64,000 nt of DNA, taken from contig JABAKD010000015.1 in assembly GCA_012845835.1 (NCBI GenBank), forward strand, positions 2,597,109 through 2,661,108, given 5' to 3'. This document shows, in pieces, positions 1 through 11,044 of this stretch (position 1 is its first letter; the number at the start of each line of letters is the position of its first letter). This DNA comes from Undaria pinnatifida (taxonomy: Eukaryota > Sar > Phaeophyceae > Laminariales > Alariaceae). Position numbers and translations under genes: made by a program. The notes beneath the pieces were generated by a model. That model worked only from the letters and a program-made list of their open reading frames with translations, ran no database searches and was not told where the DNA came from.

Positions 1-400
1 TTGCACGTACGTGCAAGGTTTTCAGACCTGCACGTGAACTCAGTACTACCCGTGCCGACCTCGAGAGCAGACCTCGAGCCCCCCAAAAAGTTGGGTTGGG
101 TTACAGCGGACATGGCCAGTCACCTTACTGGCCCCGGATGCCTGATCAAGTTAAAATATCATAAGAAACGCACTCGACACGTTTCGTCGCCAGACTGAAG
201 GGTCAGTCGGCGTGTGCTCGGATTTATCGGATCGAAATCTGATGAATGAAGCTCGGAATGCAATAGAGTGTCGGTAGAGCGGGCAATAGATTCGGTACGA
301 TATTCCGTAGAGTTACGGTCTATTGACCACAAGAAGATTCTCTTAAAACGGAATTTTCTGAGTGAAGCGGATAACCCGTCGAGAATAGCTAGCTTATACA

Positions 401-1052
401 ACCGCCCTGACTTCTTCGCCATGTTGCGCTCTCTCCCAGGTGCCATTGATGATGGACGTGATACCCTCTGTTAGCCCAATGCCATCCTTAGCCAGTTCCT
501 AGGGTCTGCTAGTATGACATTTTTCTTTCTTTTCTATTTCTTTTTTCATTTGTTCTCTTCTTTCCTTGCTTTCTTGTCTTGTCTTTTCTTGCTTTTCTTG
601 TCTTTTTCTTCTCTTTGCTTGCCTTTTTCGTCTTGTTTCGTTTTTCTTCTCTTTTTTTTCCTTTCCTTTATCTTCTTTTCTTTTCTTTGTTTCTTTTTCT
701 CCAATTGACTTACGCCTGTCGTGCGTATGCGTAGTGATAAGTACTACGTGTAATATATACGTGGTAGTCTTCCTTGGGTGGCAATCGGAATAGCTAATAG
801 TTGGTTTCTCCAGGCGTGAGTAGTGAGACGTATGCACCGGCCTGGACCTGGCACATCGTAGACTGACTCCCGATTTCACTTTTATATGTTTCTGGTGGAG
901 GCATGAATTGCGTCAGCTGTGATATATGCGTGTACCACCTTGGGTTGTGTGTGTGTTTTCCCTGGGGTATTCCTCAGCTCCAGAGTGACTGGAGCCTGTC
1001 CTGTGACCACGGACTTGATTATGCGAGTTAATGTGAGAACAACAACAACAAG
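401..1052 (+). repeat. Family R dispersed repeat, copy 1 (most complete 3' end)
   Basis: Strand is given as reading toward an (ACA)n tail at about 1036-1052. Landmarks in order: a GCCATGTTGCGCTCTCTCCC start, a block around CCTAGGGTCTGCTAG, a nearly pure C/T tract at about 515-700, TGCGTATGCGTAGTGATA, TTCACTTTTATATGTTTCTG, and a terminal CCACGGACTTGATTATGCGA followed by ACA repeats. The same order recurs at 6812-7248, and inverted at 1687, 12377, 15823 and 20156. A fixed 3' end with a microsatellite tail and variable 5' ends is typical of LINE or SINE 3' regions; that assignment is inference. No protein is encoded; the F/L/S-rich reading frames in the C/T tract are compositional. Confidence 0.8.
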
Positions 1053-1686
1053 AACGTTCTCGGTAATGGAACGTCCTCCTCTGGACAAGATAGGTAGAAG
1101 TAAGCGCGTTAAGCGCTCATAGAAATATAGAACACCTAGGAGAACGTTCCTTGTACGTTCCATAGGTAAAGGTCCAGAAGAGAGCACAGCAGCAATGCTG
1201 GAGGGTGAAGCGAACTCTGTGAGCCTCACCCCACCCCCATGCGCTCCTCCTTCCCCTTTCCTGTCTCGTCGAGCTTCTCATAGCTCAACGCCAGTAATAA
1301 GAAATCATCAAAGAAGAACCGGTGCTGTCTCCAAGCAAAGCTGATACCCCTGCGTCCCTTCCCTCCCACCATCCGGCACCACGACTCCTTTACAGGAATC
1401 GGATTCACTTAAAAAACGGTAGCTATTAGTCTAGTATAGTAGTAGTACATTGTTATAATTGTTCTATATTGAACTCTTGGCATTACCTTACATATTTACG
1501 CGCAGACTATGATTGTGTGTGGTGACTTCTTTCACTCTACCAAGTATTGAATCAACAATTCGAAGTGCTGCCCTGCCCTACCCTAAGCATGGGTGCCGGC
1601 GAAGCACCCATGCGGATCCCTTGTATTTTTTATATCCTGTTGTAGTAGTCGCATGATCGGTGGGGGACATGTCGCACGTATTACAT
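1053..1686. other. Non-repeat stretch and hairpin-bearing repeat
   Basis: No gene is visible. From about 1466 the sequence matches the inverse of 18020-18180, sharing the words TGAACTCTTGGCATTACC and GAAGTGCTGCC. It includes a perfect 10-bp stem at 1587-1613 (GCATGGGTGC with GCACCCATGC, 7-base loop). The two copies are parts of an uncharacterised dispersed repeat. Confidence 0.5.
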
Positions 1687-1985
1687 GTTGTTGTTGTTCT
1701 CACATTAACTCGCATAATCAAGTCCGTGGTCACAGGACAGGCTCCAGTCACTTTGGAGCTGAGGAATACCCTAGGGAAAAAACATAAACAACCCAAGGTG
1801 GCACACGCATATATCACAGCTGACGCAATTCATGCCTCCACCAGAAACATAAAAAAGTGAAATCGGGAGTCAGTCTACGATGTGCCAGGTCTATACCTGG
1901 TGCATAAAGTCTCATTACTCGCGTCGGGAAAAACCGACTATTATACCGCTTGCCACTCAAGAAAGACTACCACGTATAGTTTTTT
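1687..1985 (-). repeat. Family R copy 2
   Basis: Begins with the (TTG)n complement of the ACA tail, then follows the family order up to CCACGTATAG, where it runs into a T-run and family S sequence. The C/T tract is missing here. Partial copy. Confidence 0.75.
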
Positions 1986-1989
1986 TTTC

Positions 1990-2455
1990 TTCTTTTTTTC
2001 TTCCCAAAACCATCAGATTTATCCCCTTTATCAGCTTCCACGCACAAATTGCCCGCCCGTCCGCCCCCCCCCTCTTCCCCCCCCACCTCCAACCCGGCTC
2101 GCTTTTGATCAAAATCAGGCCCCCACGTCCTTCAAAACTCCGCCCTCCCCTCACCGGTTATTCGATTTACAGAATTCACTTGATACACGGATGCATTTCC
2201 TTCCACAGCCGTCAGATTTTGTCCCCCTCAGAAACCGGTTTTATAGTTTCCGCGCACAGACTGACTAACATCACCCTGTTGACCATGATAGCTACACTGT
2301 ACCTGGTAGTTGTAAGGGGAGTCGCCGACCTATATGCTTAATGAGGACACACGACCCGTAATACGCGCGATCGGAGTATCACGCACAGACAGCTTGATGA
2401 GTTTCGACAAAATCTTCGATCTCACAGCTAGCTGGAGTGTATTTTCATTTTTTAC
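1990..2455 (+). repeat. Family S repeat, copy 1
   Basis: Contains repeated words of the type CAGATTT(A/T)(G)TCCCC and GTTTCCGCGCACA separated by C-runs, then a block with AGTCGCCGACCTATAT and CGATCTCACAGCTAG. The same order is at 11880-12376 and inverted at 7290-7575 and 14919-15430. S repeatedly abuts R, so the two may be pieces of one larger element. Confidence 0.65.
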
Positions 2456-2705
2456 AATATTACACGTAGTACTTATCACTACGCATACGCACGATACACG
2501 CAAGTCAATTGGAAAAAAGAAACAAAGAACGAATAAGAAGAGAAAGGAAAGGAAAGAAGAGAGAAGAAAGCGGAAAAAGAAAACGAAAAGGAAAAGAAAG
2601 AAAAGAAAAGACAAGAAGAGCAAGAAAAGGCAAGACAAGACAAGAAGAGGAAGCAAGGAAAGGAAAAAACGAGAAAACAAATAGGAAAAAATAAAAAAAC
2701 ATAGG
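2456..2705 (-). repeat. Family R copy 3 (purine-rich part only)
   Basis: Starts at TTACACGTAGTACTTATCAC and passes into a 190-base nearly pure A/G tract, the complement of the C/T tract of copy 1. It stops before the conserved block beyond the tract, so it is truncated on both sides. Confidence 0.7.
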
Positions 2706-3509
2706 AGGGTTTGGATTTTTTGTGACGAAGATTAGAGAGTCGTGCAAACATCATGTCGTTTTTTTGCAAAGCGGCGCGATGGCACAGACACCAGGCACTG
2801 GCGCGGGCGGGGGGCGTACTCATGCCTCTTACAGTAGTAGTGAGCCATCCCACGGTAGGGGTTGCAGCATGAGCCCCTGAGCTCCTCACATGAGGAGCCC
2901 AATATCTCACCCGAAAGATGACTTCGAAGGCATTCGTTCGCACAACCCGACCAAGCTTTTATGCCTTAGCCCAAAAATATATTGTGCTCGTGAAATTACT
3001 TCATTGACCGGCAGTTCCCCACATGAGGAACTCAATTGCCCAGGGACTTTTTGGCCCAAAACGTACAACCCCTACAGTGGGATGACTCTAGTAATTTGAC
3101 CATTGACCACGCCTGCTTTTCGAGACGGGGGGGGGGGAGGGGTTCATTATCCGCCGTTGCTTGCCTTGGTCACTTAAAATTGGCAATGCATACCTTTCGA
3201 GACCGCGCACCAGGCGTTGGGGTCGGCGGGGTGTCAGTGCCCGACGTTTTTAGTCGCTTGGAAATTGTTGGGAAAACGGGGGGATGGTTTGTAGACAAAC
3301 AAGTGCTTGACCAAAGCCAGCTACTAACGACAACGGGAACAACTCAGGTCCTATCGTCACTGGAAGCAACACCCAGCTACCAACAACTTCACCAGGATCC
3401 ACCCAGCCTCTAACGCAACTGAGGGTCCCATCGCTGTTAACCGGTGCGTTTTGCTCAAAGGGGCCCCACATATTATGGACAGCAGCTTAGTTACCACTTA
3501 TTATATGGC
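2706..3509. other. No gene seen
   Basis: Unique-looking sequence without coding signal. A short T-run and a G-run are present, with no recognised repeat family apart from the MITE that starts at 3510. Confidence 0.5.
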
Positions 3510-3778
3510 GACCGAGGCTACGGTAGGGGGGGTACCCCCATTTTCACTGGTGTGTTTGAGCCACTCGCACGAGTAGGTCTGTACCCTACGGATGAAGATG
3601 GTTTAGGAACTTGGTTTGCCGCAGCTTTGATCACCTTTGCATTGCGGATTGATTTTGTCAATGTAAAACATAAAGAAAACGTAAGATTACGTAGGAACAA
3701 AGGGGTTACTCGCGCGAGTGACCCCTAGCCACTGAAATAAAAGGCCCAAAAGGGGACCCCCCTACCGTAGCCCGGGTC
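3510..3778 (+). mobile_element. MITE-2, complete copy 1 (269 bp TIR element)
   Basis: Terminal inverted repeats read GACCGAGGCTACGGTAGGGG at the left and, inverted, GACCCGGGCTACGGTAGGGG at the right. The flanks carry TGGC on both sides, a possible 4-bp target duplication. Just inside each end lies a palindrome of the CACTCGCGCGAGTG type. A 268-bp copy in reverse orientation sits inside LINE-2 at 31226-31493, and degenerate copies are at 27012-27290 and 29707-29946. No transposase is encoded, so it is non-autonomous; superfamily unknown. Confidence 0.85.
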
Positions 3779-3861
3779 TGGCGTGACATAGCGTGGGCGT
3801 AAACCCATTTTACAGACAGCGCTCTTGCAATCTCGCAGTACTAACTATGTATTTCGGCGAG

Positions 3862-4010
3862 ACTCGCGGGCTCACCCCTCCTCCCCACGAATGCGCGCAT
3901 CCCATCCATGACGCTGCCGTTAACGTTAGCACGCGGTTTTTCCATTGCGTCTTCATCCTCGCGTCGCAGGCAGGCAACCCAGCCGTGAAGCTGCAAGTAA
4001 GTGTTGATGT
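3862..4010 (+). repeat. Family U repeat, copy 1
   Basis: Shares the words GGGCTCACCCCTCCTCCCCA, GCATCCCATCCATGACGC and GCAGGCAGGCAACCC with 35152-35285 in the same order. Two diverged copies in the window; nature unknown. Confidence 0.65.
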
Positions 4011-4360
4011 ATGCTTGTGCACAAATCTGATTTACTACGTGGTATTTTGGTGTACAGTAGCGGCTACGGTTTAAGAGAGGGTCGGTACAAGCCAATTTTT
4101 CTCTCTTAAATCCGGCTTTCTCTTATACCGTCTCGGCTACGGTATAAGAGAATGAGTCTCTTATACCGTAGCCAAATCGAAAGCGCGCCAGAGAGAGACG
4201 CTCTTGTCCGAACTATATGGCGTAGGAGGTCGTAGAGTGTATCATTCAATCTCGCGTAACGCAGCAAGCGTTACCACGTCGGGCAACCTCCAAACACCGC
4301 TCATTCTCTTGGTTGGCGAGCACGTGGACCCAAGTACGTGGTGCGCTTTTGGTGGATCTG

Positions 4361-4739
4361 TGTTAAGGAATTGGTGGGGTATTAGTCCGTTTCACCACTT
4401 GCAACTGGTTAACCAATAGCTTACCCAAACTAAGCCTTATAACACTCTCCCCCCCTGAAACGGCGGGATAGCAGGTCGGCCGGATATACGGCGGGCCTCT
4501 GTCAATATCCAAGCCGTTTCATTTCCTGGGGATACCGGGAAGAGTATTTTTTCAAGTTCGCCATGGATGGGAAAAATCTGAAAAGTTTATTGTTGTGGAC
4601 GGTGGGGATCGAACCCACGACCCAAACAACCCATGGTCTGTCGACGACGCCATTTGTTAAGGTTATTAGTGGGGTATTAGTCCGTTTGACCACTTGCAAC
4701 TGGTTAACCAATAGCTTACCCAAACTAAGCCTTATAACA
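4361..4739 (-). mobile_element. Miniature LTR retrotransposon, copy A (complete, 379 bp)
   Basis: Both ends carry an 84-85 bp direct repeat that starts TGTTATAAGG and ends CCTTAACA on the minus strand (4655-4739 is the upstream repeat, 4361-4444 the downstream one). The element is flanked by a perfect 4-bp duplication TCTG (4357-4360 and 4740-4743). Two bases inside the upstream repeat is a primer-binding-site-like stretch (minus strand TGGCGTCGTCG...). A tRNA T-arm-like GTGGGTTCGATCCCCAC follows. A G-run polypurine tract precedes the downstream repeat. There is no coding capacity. The layout is that of a TRIM element; see copies at 15448, 22729, 25530 and 26529. Confidence 0.9.
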
Positions 4740-5525
4740 TCTGCGCTTGGAAAATAAATCATCGTCGTGTCATGCGATGCACATTTTGCACACGTGGACA
4801 CGCAAAGTCGGTACAGTAGTGGTTTTGTTGTTGTTTTATAGGTGTGTTTCATGCTCGCACCTCTTCTAGAAGGACAACACGAGGCTACGAATGCACCAGC
4901 ACTCAAGACGCACCCGTTTACACACCGCACCCCTTCCTCCCACCGTACCCTCAATACAACACCCTCAACCTCTCATCCCATCGATTTAACCCCCCGACAA
5001 AACAAGAGTCAACAAAAAGAATAAACTTCACATTATCAAGACATCACTCGCCCTACAAATAACACAAACCCAAGAAACTAACGCTACCCTCGCTATACCT
5101 ACAATGGGACCCGAAGGGTGCGCCAGCTAGCGTTGGGCTGCGAAAGCAACTGAGTTAAAGCGACACACGACGCGTATGAAAATACGTGGAAGTGTGGTGA
5201 GCTAAAGCTTTATTTTTCCCCATCCGCCGGAGGATAAAAAAAAAAAAAGCTACCCTCGCGACCTGTCAGCCTGAACACAATCTGTGTGTGATGTGTGTGT
5301 CCACGTGGTTTCCAAATGGTTCGACTTAAGACAAAATCTCGGAAGCAATAGGAATTCTCTCTGAAATCGATTTTGATTGGTACAAGCCAATTCCTCTCTC
5401 TCAAATCCGTACTTTCTCTTGAAAAAGTTCTATTAAACCGTAGCCGCTACTGCTACTGTAGCATCTATCTTGGGACATGCGGGGGAACCAACGGTTTCCC
5501 GAACGGATATAGCACCACTCCCCCG
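4740..5525. other. No gene seen
   Basis: Mixed sequence with a short A-run near 5238. The block 5455-5505 (GTAGCATCT...GGTTTCCCGAACGGATAT) recurs at 22445-22496, so part of it is another low-copy repeat. Confidence 0.45.
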
Positions 5526-6795
5526 CTCCCCTTGCTGCCTCGGTAAAGCATGCTGCGAGGCATGCCCTAGAAGGCTTGTAGCGAGTGGGGGGGGTCTTTT
5601 TGGCGGGTTTAAGGCCGGACTCACCCTCAAGGAGTGATCCCTTCTTCTTGCTGCTGCGTGTGGCAGCGAGGCTTAGATGTGGCGGTAGAGTTGGGTCGCA
5701 CGTGGTGCGTTAGGCATGGTCACCTACGATTCGCGCGTCTTTTTAGGCAGCAGCGGCGGAGCAGCAATGCTTAATCGGGATGCTCGTGCGCGGAGGCAAG
5801 CGCCACCACGAGCCACACTACGGCGCGATTTTGGTTTGAGTGGAGGGAGCTGCGCCATGAGGAGGCTGGATTCGACGACGGAGGAGGAGGGCGACAGAGC
5901 GTCGACGGGCGAGGAGAGACGGAATGAACTGTCCCTGAACAAAAACTTTTGTTTTTCAGACCAGCACCGCAAGCTGCGAAGAGCATTTTGTCTTTTGGGA
6001 CGGGGGAGAAAGGGAACCGATTGAAATTGAGCGTCAACGAGAGCAAGTGAGAATGAGCGGGCAGAGTGAGCTAAGGCAATGAGGCGGCCATGGAGAACCA
6101 CGGCAGGAGGATGGCACACGGGGACCCACGGCCCGCACGCACACCATCATCACGGGAGCATCGATCGTCCTTTTTCAGTTTTTTTCACGAGGCAGTAGTA
6201 CAACATGTTACTTGTAAACGTCACTGGTTTTTGTAGTCTAAGAGCTGGTTGAGTTGTATACCCTTCATGGGGAACGACCCCCCGCAATTTTCAATTTTCA
6301 GGCACGGGCGTCGTAACTGCGCTGCAACCTGTCAGATAACTCGGGAAGACGGGGCGATTATTGATATTTGAATGGTGGTTTTAGGTTTGATTGCTCTTTT
6401 TTCACTGCATGCCCGCGGGTCGTCACTCTGACAGCACTCCAGACAGCAGGCAGGCGCGTCCGTCTGTGCTCACGATTACCGTGCGGTTCGTACGGTGCAG
6501 GCAGCCCAACCGCTGAGGTTTGTAGCCGCGAGTTGGTTGGTTGTGGGAACGGATCTTAACAGGAACTCCATGCCGTAGTTGAGTGGATACCCTGGCCATG
6601 TGAGTTCAGTATGCACATTGGACCATTTCACTTGTGCGCCTTCTTCGTATCGTGTGTTTTTAGGCGGAAAAGCGTAGTATTTCCCGGACGAATTTTGATT
6701 TCATTTGGTTTTTCGGATCTTCCTAAGGCTCCAGCACCTTTGTGTGACCACGGACTCTAGATGTTTGACAAGAGTTAATGTGAGACAACAACAAT
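5526..6795 (+). repeat. Left arm of a 1.27 kb inverted repeat (family X)
   Basis: Runs from CTGCCTCGGTAAAGCATGCT to an ACAACAACAA end. It pairs, inverted, with 7580-8432 plus 10020-10447. Where checked (6368-6559 against 7818-8009) the arms give the same 63-residue translation in opposite directions, so they are almost identical there. The last 60 bases resemble the family R 3' end (ACCACGGACT...GTTAATGTGAG plus ACA repeats). The arms may be two opposed copies of one element, or terminal inverted repeats of a larger one. No known protein is encoded. Confidence 0.85.
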
Positions 6796-6811
6796 CATCA
6801 CTAGCTACCAG

Positions 6812-7248
6812 ATTTTTCTTTTTTCGCTTTCTTTTCTTTTCTTTTCTTTCCTCTTTTTTCTTATTTGTTCTTTGTTGCTCTTCTCCAATTGACTTGCATC
6901 TGTCGTGCGTATGCGTAGTGATAGATGCTACGTGTAATATATACGTGGTAGTCTTTCTTGGGTGGCAAGCGGTAGAGTCGTTTTTTTCAGGCGCGAGTAA
7001 TGAGACGTATGCACCAGGTCACCTGGTATAGACCTGCACATCGGAGACTGACTCCCGATTTCACTTTCATATGTTTCTGGTGGAGACATGAAATAAATGC
7101 GTCAGCTGTGATATATGCGCGTACCACCTTGGGTTGTTTGTGCTGTTCCCTAGGGTATTCCTCAGCTCCAGAGTGACTGGAGCCTGTCCTGTGACCATGG
7201 ACTTGATTATGCGAGTTAATGCAAGAACAACAACAACAACAACAACCA
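6812..7248 (+). repeat. Family R copy 4, in the spacer of the inverted repeat
   Basis: A C/T tract of about 60 bases is followed by the whole conserved 3' part and an ACA tail of seven units at about 7226-7248. It begins directly in the pyrimidine tract, so it is 5'-truncated compared with copy 1. Confidence 0.75.
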
Positions 7249-7289
7249 GATTATTCATGTTTCCAAAGTTACGTACCAAGTACAAAATT

Positions 7290-7575
7290 TATACATCCAT
7301 CCCAACTTGAAATGTTATAAAATCAAAATACACTCCAGCTGTGAGATCGAATACTTTGTCGAAACTCATCTTTGCAAGCTGTGTGTGATACTCCGATCGC
7401 GCGTATTACGGGTTGTGTGTCCTTATTAAGGATATAGGTCGGCGACTCCCCTTGCAACTACAGTGTGGCTATCAGGGTCAACAGGGTGATGTTAGGCAGT
7501 CTGTGCGCGGAAACTATAAAAAAACCCGTTTCTGAGGGGGACAAAATCTGACAGCTCTGTATGGAAGGAAATGCA
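7290..7575 (-). repeat. Family S repeat, copy 2
   Basis: Reverse complement of the right part of S copy 1, from ACACTCCAGCTGTGAGATCG to the CTGAGGGGGACAAAATCTGA block. It completes the spacer between the arms of the inverted repeat. Confidence 0.65.
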
Positions 7576-7579
7576 TCAA

Positions 7580-8432
7580 ATGTTGTTGTTGTCTCACATT
7601 AACTCTTGTCAAACATCTAGAGTCCGTGGTCACACAAAGGTGCTGGAGCCTTAGGAAGATCCGAAAAACCAAATGAAATCGAAATTCGTCCGGGAAATAC
7701 TACGCTTTCCCGCCTAAAAACACACGATACGAAGAAGGCGCACAAGTGAAATGGTCCAATGTGCAAACTGAACTCACATGGCCAGGGTATCCACTCAACT
7801 ACGGCATGGAGTTCCTGTTAAGATCCGTTCCCACAACCAACCAACTCGCGGCTACAAACCTCAGCGGTTGGGCTGCCTGCACCGTACGAACCGCACGGTA
7901 ATCGTGAGCACAGACGGACGCGCCTGCCTGCTGTCTGGAGAGCTGTCAGAGTGACGACCCGCGGGCATGCAGTGAAAAAAGAGCAATCAAACCTAAAACC
8001 ACCATTCAAATATCAATAATCGCCCCGTCTTCCCGAGTTATCTGACAGGTTGCAGCGCAGTTACGACGCCCGTGCCTGAAAATTGAAAATTGCGGGGGGT
8101 CGTTCCCCATGAAGGGTATACAACTCAACCAGCTCTTAGACTACAAAAACCAGTGACGTAAGTAACATGTTGTACTACTGCCTCGTGAAAAAAAACTGAA
8201 AAAGGACGATCGATGCTTCCGTGATGAGGGTGTGCGTGCGGGCCGTGGGTCCCCGTGTGCCATCCCCCTGTTGTGGTTCTCCATGGCCGCCTCATTGCCT
8301 TAGCTCACTCGGCCCGCTCATTCTCACTTGCTCTCGTTGACGCTCAATTTCAATCGGTTCCCTTTCTCCCCCGTCCCAAAAGACAAAATGCTCTTCGCAG
8401 CTTGCGGTGCTGGTCTGAAAAACAAAAGTTTT
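7580..8432 (-). repeat. Right arm of the inverted repeat, inner part
   Basis: Reverse complement of about 5945-6795 with only scattered differences. It breaks at AAAGTTTT (8425-8432), where a hAT-like element has inserted, and resumes at 10020. Confidence 0.85.
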
Positions 8433-10011
8433 CAACGTTATGTTCTGTAGGGTTTGTGGATTATGGGTACGTGTATGGGAGTCTTACAGCATTTCCAGAA
8501 GTTTCGGGTACGGGTATGAAAGTGTCACAGAACTTCCAGAAGTTGCGGGTATTGTGGCACGGGCGTACAGAACTCACAGAAGTTCCGGGCGGGTACGAAA
8601 GGTGCTGTACCCGTACCCCGGGTATTGTGACACGGGGTGTACAGAACTCACAGAAGTTTCGGGTACGGGTATGAATGTCCTACAGAACTTCCAGAAGTTC
8701 GGGTACGGGTATGAAAGTCTTACAGAACTTCCAGAAGTTCCGGGTATTGTGGCACGGGCGTACAGAACTTACAGAAGGTCCGGGTACGGGTATGAATGCC
8801 CTCCAGAATTTGCAGAAGTTCCGGGTACGGGTAAGACCCGGGTAAATGCACACCCCCTCGGGGGGGAGTTCGATTTAAAGAGGAGGATTTAATCCAGCTT
8901 GCATGGATGGCATGTTCTCACTGGGCCAATGTCCCCGAGGCAATCTGTCGAAGCTTTAAGGGAATTATGAATTATCGACAAAACCACCACCCACAGGTGA
9001 TATATATCGTGAACCTCAATGAGTGGCGACCGGGGCAACAGCCGCGCTCACGGCTATACTGCGCTATGATCGTACCATACCGTACCCCGGCTGTGGCGCT
9101 TCAAAATAAATAATGGCGGTCGCAAGCCAATATTTGCCACCACAGCTCGATAAGCCATGTGCCGTGACAAAAAAGCGCAAATACCGAAAGCACATAAGAT
9201 ATTTTACTTTGATGGTTGCTGCATCGCCGTCACGGCAGATCTATGTATTATTCCGATCGGAAAAACCGTTGACAACACGCAATACGTGGTTTCCCGATAG
9301 GCGCCAAATTCGTACCAGGTATGTTTCCGCCAAATCGAATCGAATTCCATTCGATTAGTAAAAAATGAATATATTTTTCGTGAGTGTCCTTCGTTAACAT
9401 AATACGTGCCCACGGGTTAGAAACGAAAGAAACATCGATAGGACCTACAGCAGGTGCTACTATCATATACGATACGCACTACTACTGCTGTACATTCGGT
9501 GTTCGGTTGGTTTTACTGACGACAAGATATGACATCAAAATAGAGTGCATAATACACTCTTTGGGTTATTAAACCTGAATTAATGCATGTGGGCTCCCCG
9601 GGTATTGTAACAAAGGTATACCCGTACTCCGGGTATTGTTTGTACGACAGTTTTACAGAAGTCACAGAAGTTTCGGGTTAGGGTATGGGGATCTTACAGA
9701 ACTTACAGAAATTCCGGGTACGGTACGGAAGTGTTACAGAACTCACAGAAGTTCCGGGTATTGTGGCACGGGCGTACAGAACTCACAAACGTTATGAAAA
9801 TGATATAATATCCGCACCCCGGGTATTTGTGGCACTGGCGTACAGAACTTCCAGAAGTTCCGGGTACGGGTATGAATGTCATACAGAACCTTCAGAAGTT
9901 CCGGGTACGGGTATGAATTTCCTACAGAACTGACAAAAGTTCTTTGCAGGGTAATACCCGGGGCAAATACCCCGGGTATGGTTTGTGCGTACCCTACAAA
10001 ACACGACCTTG
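8433..10011. mobile_element. Non-autonomous hAT-like transposon, 1579 bp
   Basis: It interrupts the right arm of the inverted repeat and is flanked by an exact 8-bp duplication AAAGTTTT (8425-8432 and 10012-10019), the hallmark length for hAT elements. Its ends form imperfect 21-bp inverted repeats: CAACGTTATGTTCTGTAGGGT at the left and, inverted, CAAGGTCGTGTTTTGTAGGG at the right. Both subterminal regions (8470-8850 and 9600-9960) hold many copies of a unit of about 35 bp built on ACAGAACTTCCAGAAGTTCC and GGGTACGGGTATGAA. The core, about 8880-9590, is AT-rich and encodes no transposase. Subterminal repeats are usual transposase-binding regions in hAT elements; that function is inferred here. 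Confidence 0.85.
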
Positions 10012-10019
10012 AAAGTTTT

Positions 10020-10447
10020 CGTCCAGGGACAGTTCATTCCGTCTCTCCCCGCCCGTCGACGCTCAGTCGCCCTCCTCCTCCGTCGTCGAATCCAGCCTCC
10101 TGCCGGCGCAGTTCCCCCACTCGAACCAAGACCGCGCCGTAGTGTGGCTCGTGGTGGCGCCTGCCTCCGCGCACGAGCATCTCGATTATGCATTGCTGCT
10201 CCGCCGCTGCTGCCTAAAAAGACGCGCGAATCGTAGGTGACCATGCCAGGCGACCATGCCTACAGCACCACGTGCGACCCAATTCTACCGCCACGCCAAG
10301 CGCCTAAGCCTCGCGGCCACACGCAGCAGAAAGAAGGCATTGCTCCTTGAGGGTGAGTCCGGCCTTAAACCCGCCAAAAAGACCCCCCCCACTCGCTACA
10401 AGCCTTCTAGGGCATGCCTCGCAGCATGCTTTACCGAGGCGGCAAGA
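10020..10447 (-). repeat. Right arm of the inverted repeat, outer part
   Basis: Reverse complement of about 5526-5943, ending at GGCGGCAAG, beyond which similarity to the left arm stops. Together with 7580-8432 it reconstitutes the whole 1.27 kb arm once the hAT-like element is set aside. Confidence 0.85.
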
Positions 10448-10575
10448 ATGGAGGAGTATACATACATATCCCGGACGAAGTTTGATTTCATTTGCTTTTT
10501 CGGATTTACGTAGGGCTCCAGCACCTCTGTGTGACCACGGACGCCAGATGTTTGACAAGAAGAGAGACAACAACA
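10448..10575 (+). repeat. Family X 3' end fragment
   Basis: Direct-orientation copy of the last 110 bases of the left arm (CCCGGACGAA...GCTCCAGCACC...ACCACGGAC...) ending in ACAACAACAA. A 5'-truncated copy abutting the outer end of the right arm. Confidence 0.7.
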
Positions 10576-10769
10576 AATTACGTCCAAAACGCTATCATAC
10601 GATTTTAGAGCACACGAATTTACTCTGTTTTCAGGTTGAAAGCAAGTTCAACCATCGTACCCCTCGTGTTTCGTACTCCAAACAGCAGTAGTAGTATCAT
10701 GCTTACTAGCTACTGGGGGTTAACATGCAGCAAGGATAAGAGAGGGTCGGGGGCAGATACAGTGGGGAA

Positions 10770-10995
10770 GGGAACTGCCTGCACCGACGAACCGCGCGGT
10801 AATCGTGAGCACAGACGAACGCGCCTGTTGTTTGGAGTGCTGCCAGAGGGACGACCCGCGGGCATGCAGTGAACAAAGAGCAATCGAACCAAAAACCAAT
10901 AATACAAATATCAAGCCCGTCTTCCCGGGTTACCTGGGTTATCTGACAGGTTTCAGCGCAGCTACGATGCCCGTACCTGAAAATTTAAAGTTGAA
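10770..10995 (-). repeat. Family X internal fragment
   Basis: Diverged copy of 7869-8095, sharing GGTAATCGTGAGCACAGACG and CGACCCGCGGGCATGCAGTG. Older and more diverged than the two arms are from each other. Confidence 0.7.
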
Positions 10996-11044
10996 TGATT
11001 AATTTTATTTGTATTAATTTTCATCACACTTTTACTTTCATTTC

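Noticed and set aside
499-879. Lys/Glu/Arg-rich or Phe/Leu/Ser-rich frames in purine/pyrimidine tracts
   Set aside because: The same tract in other R copies gives unrelated frames; composition alone explains them.
8470-8850. CRISPR-like short direct repeats
   Set aside because: Eukaryotic context, units diverge and have no unique spacers, and they lie inside a TIR element with an 8-bp target duplication.
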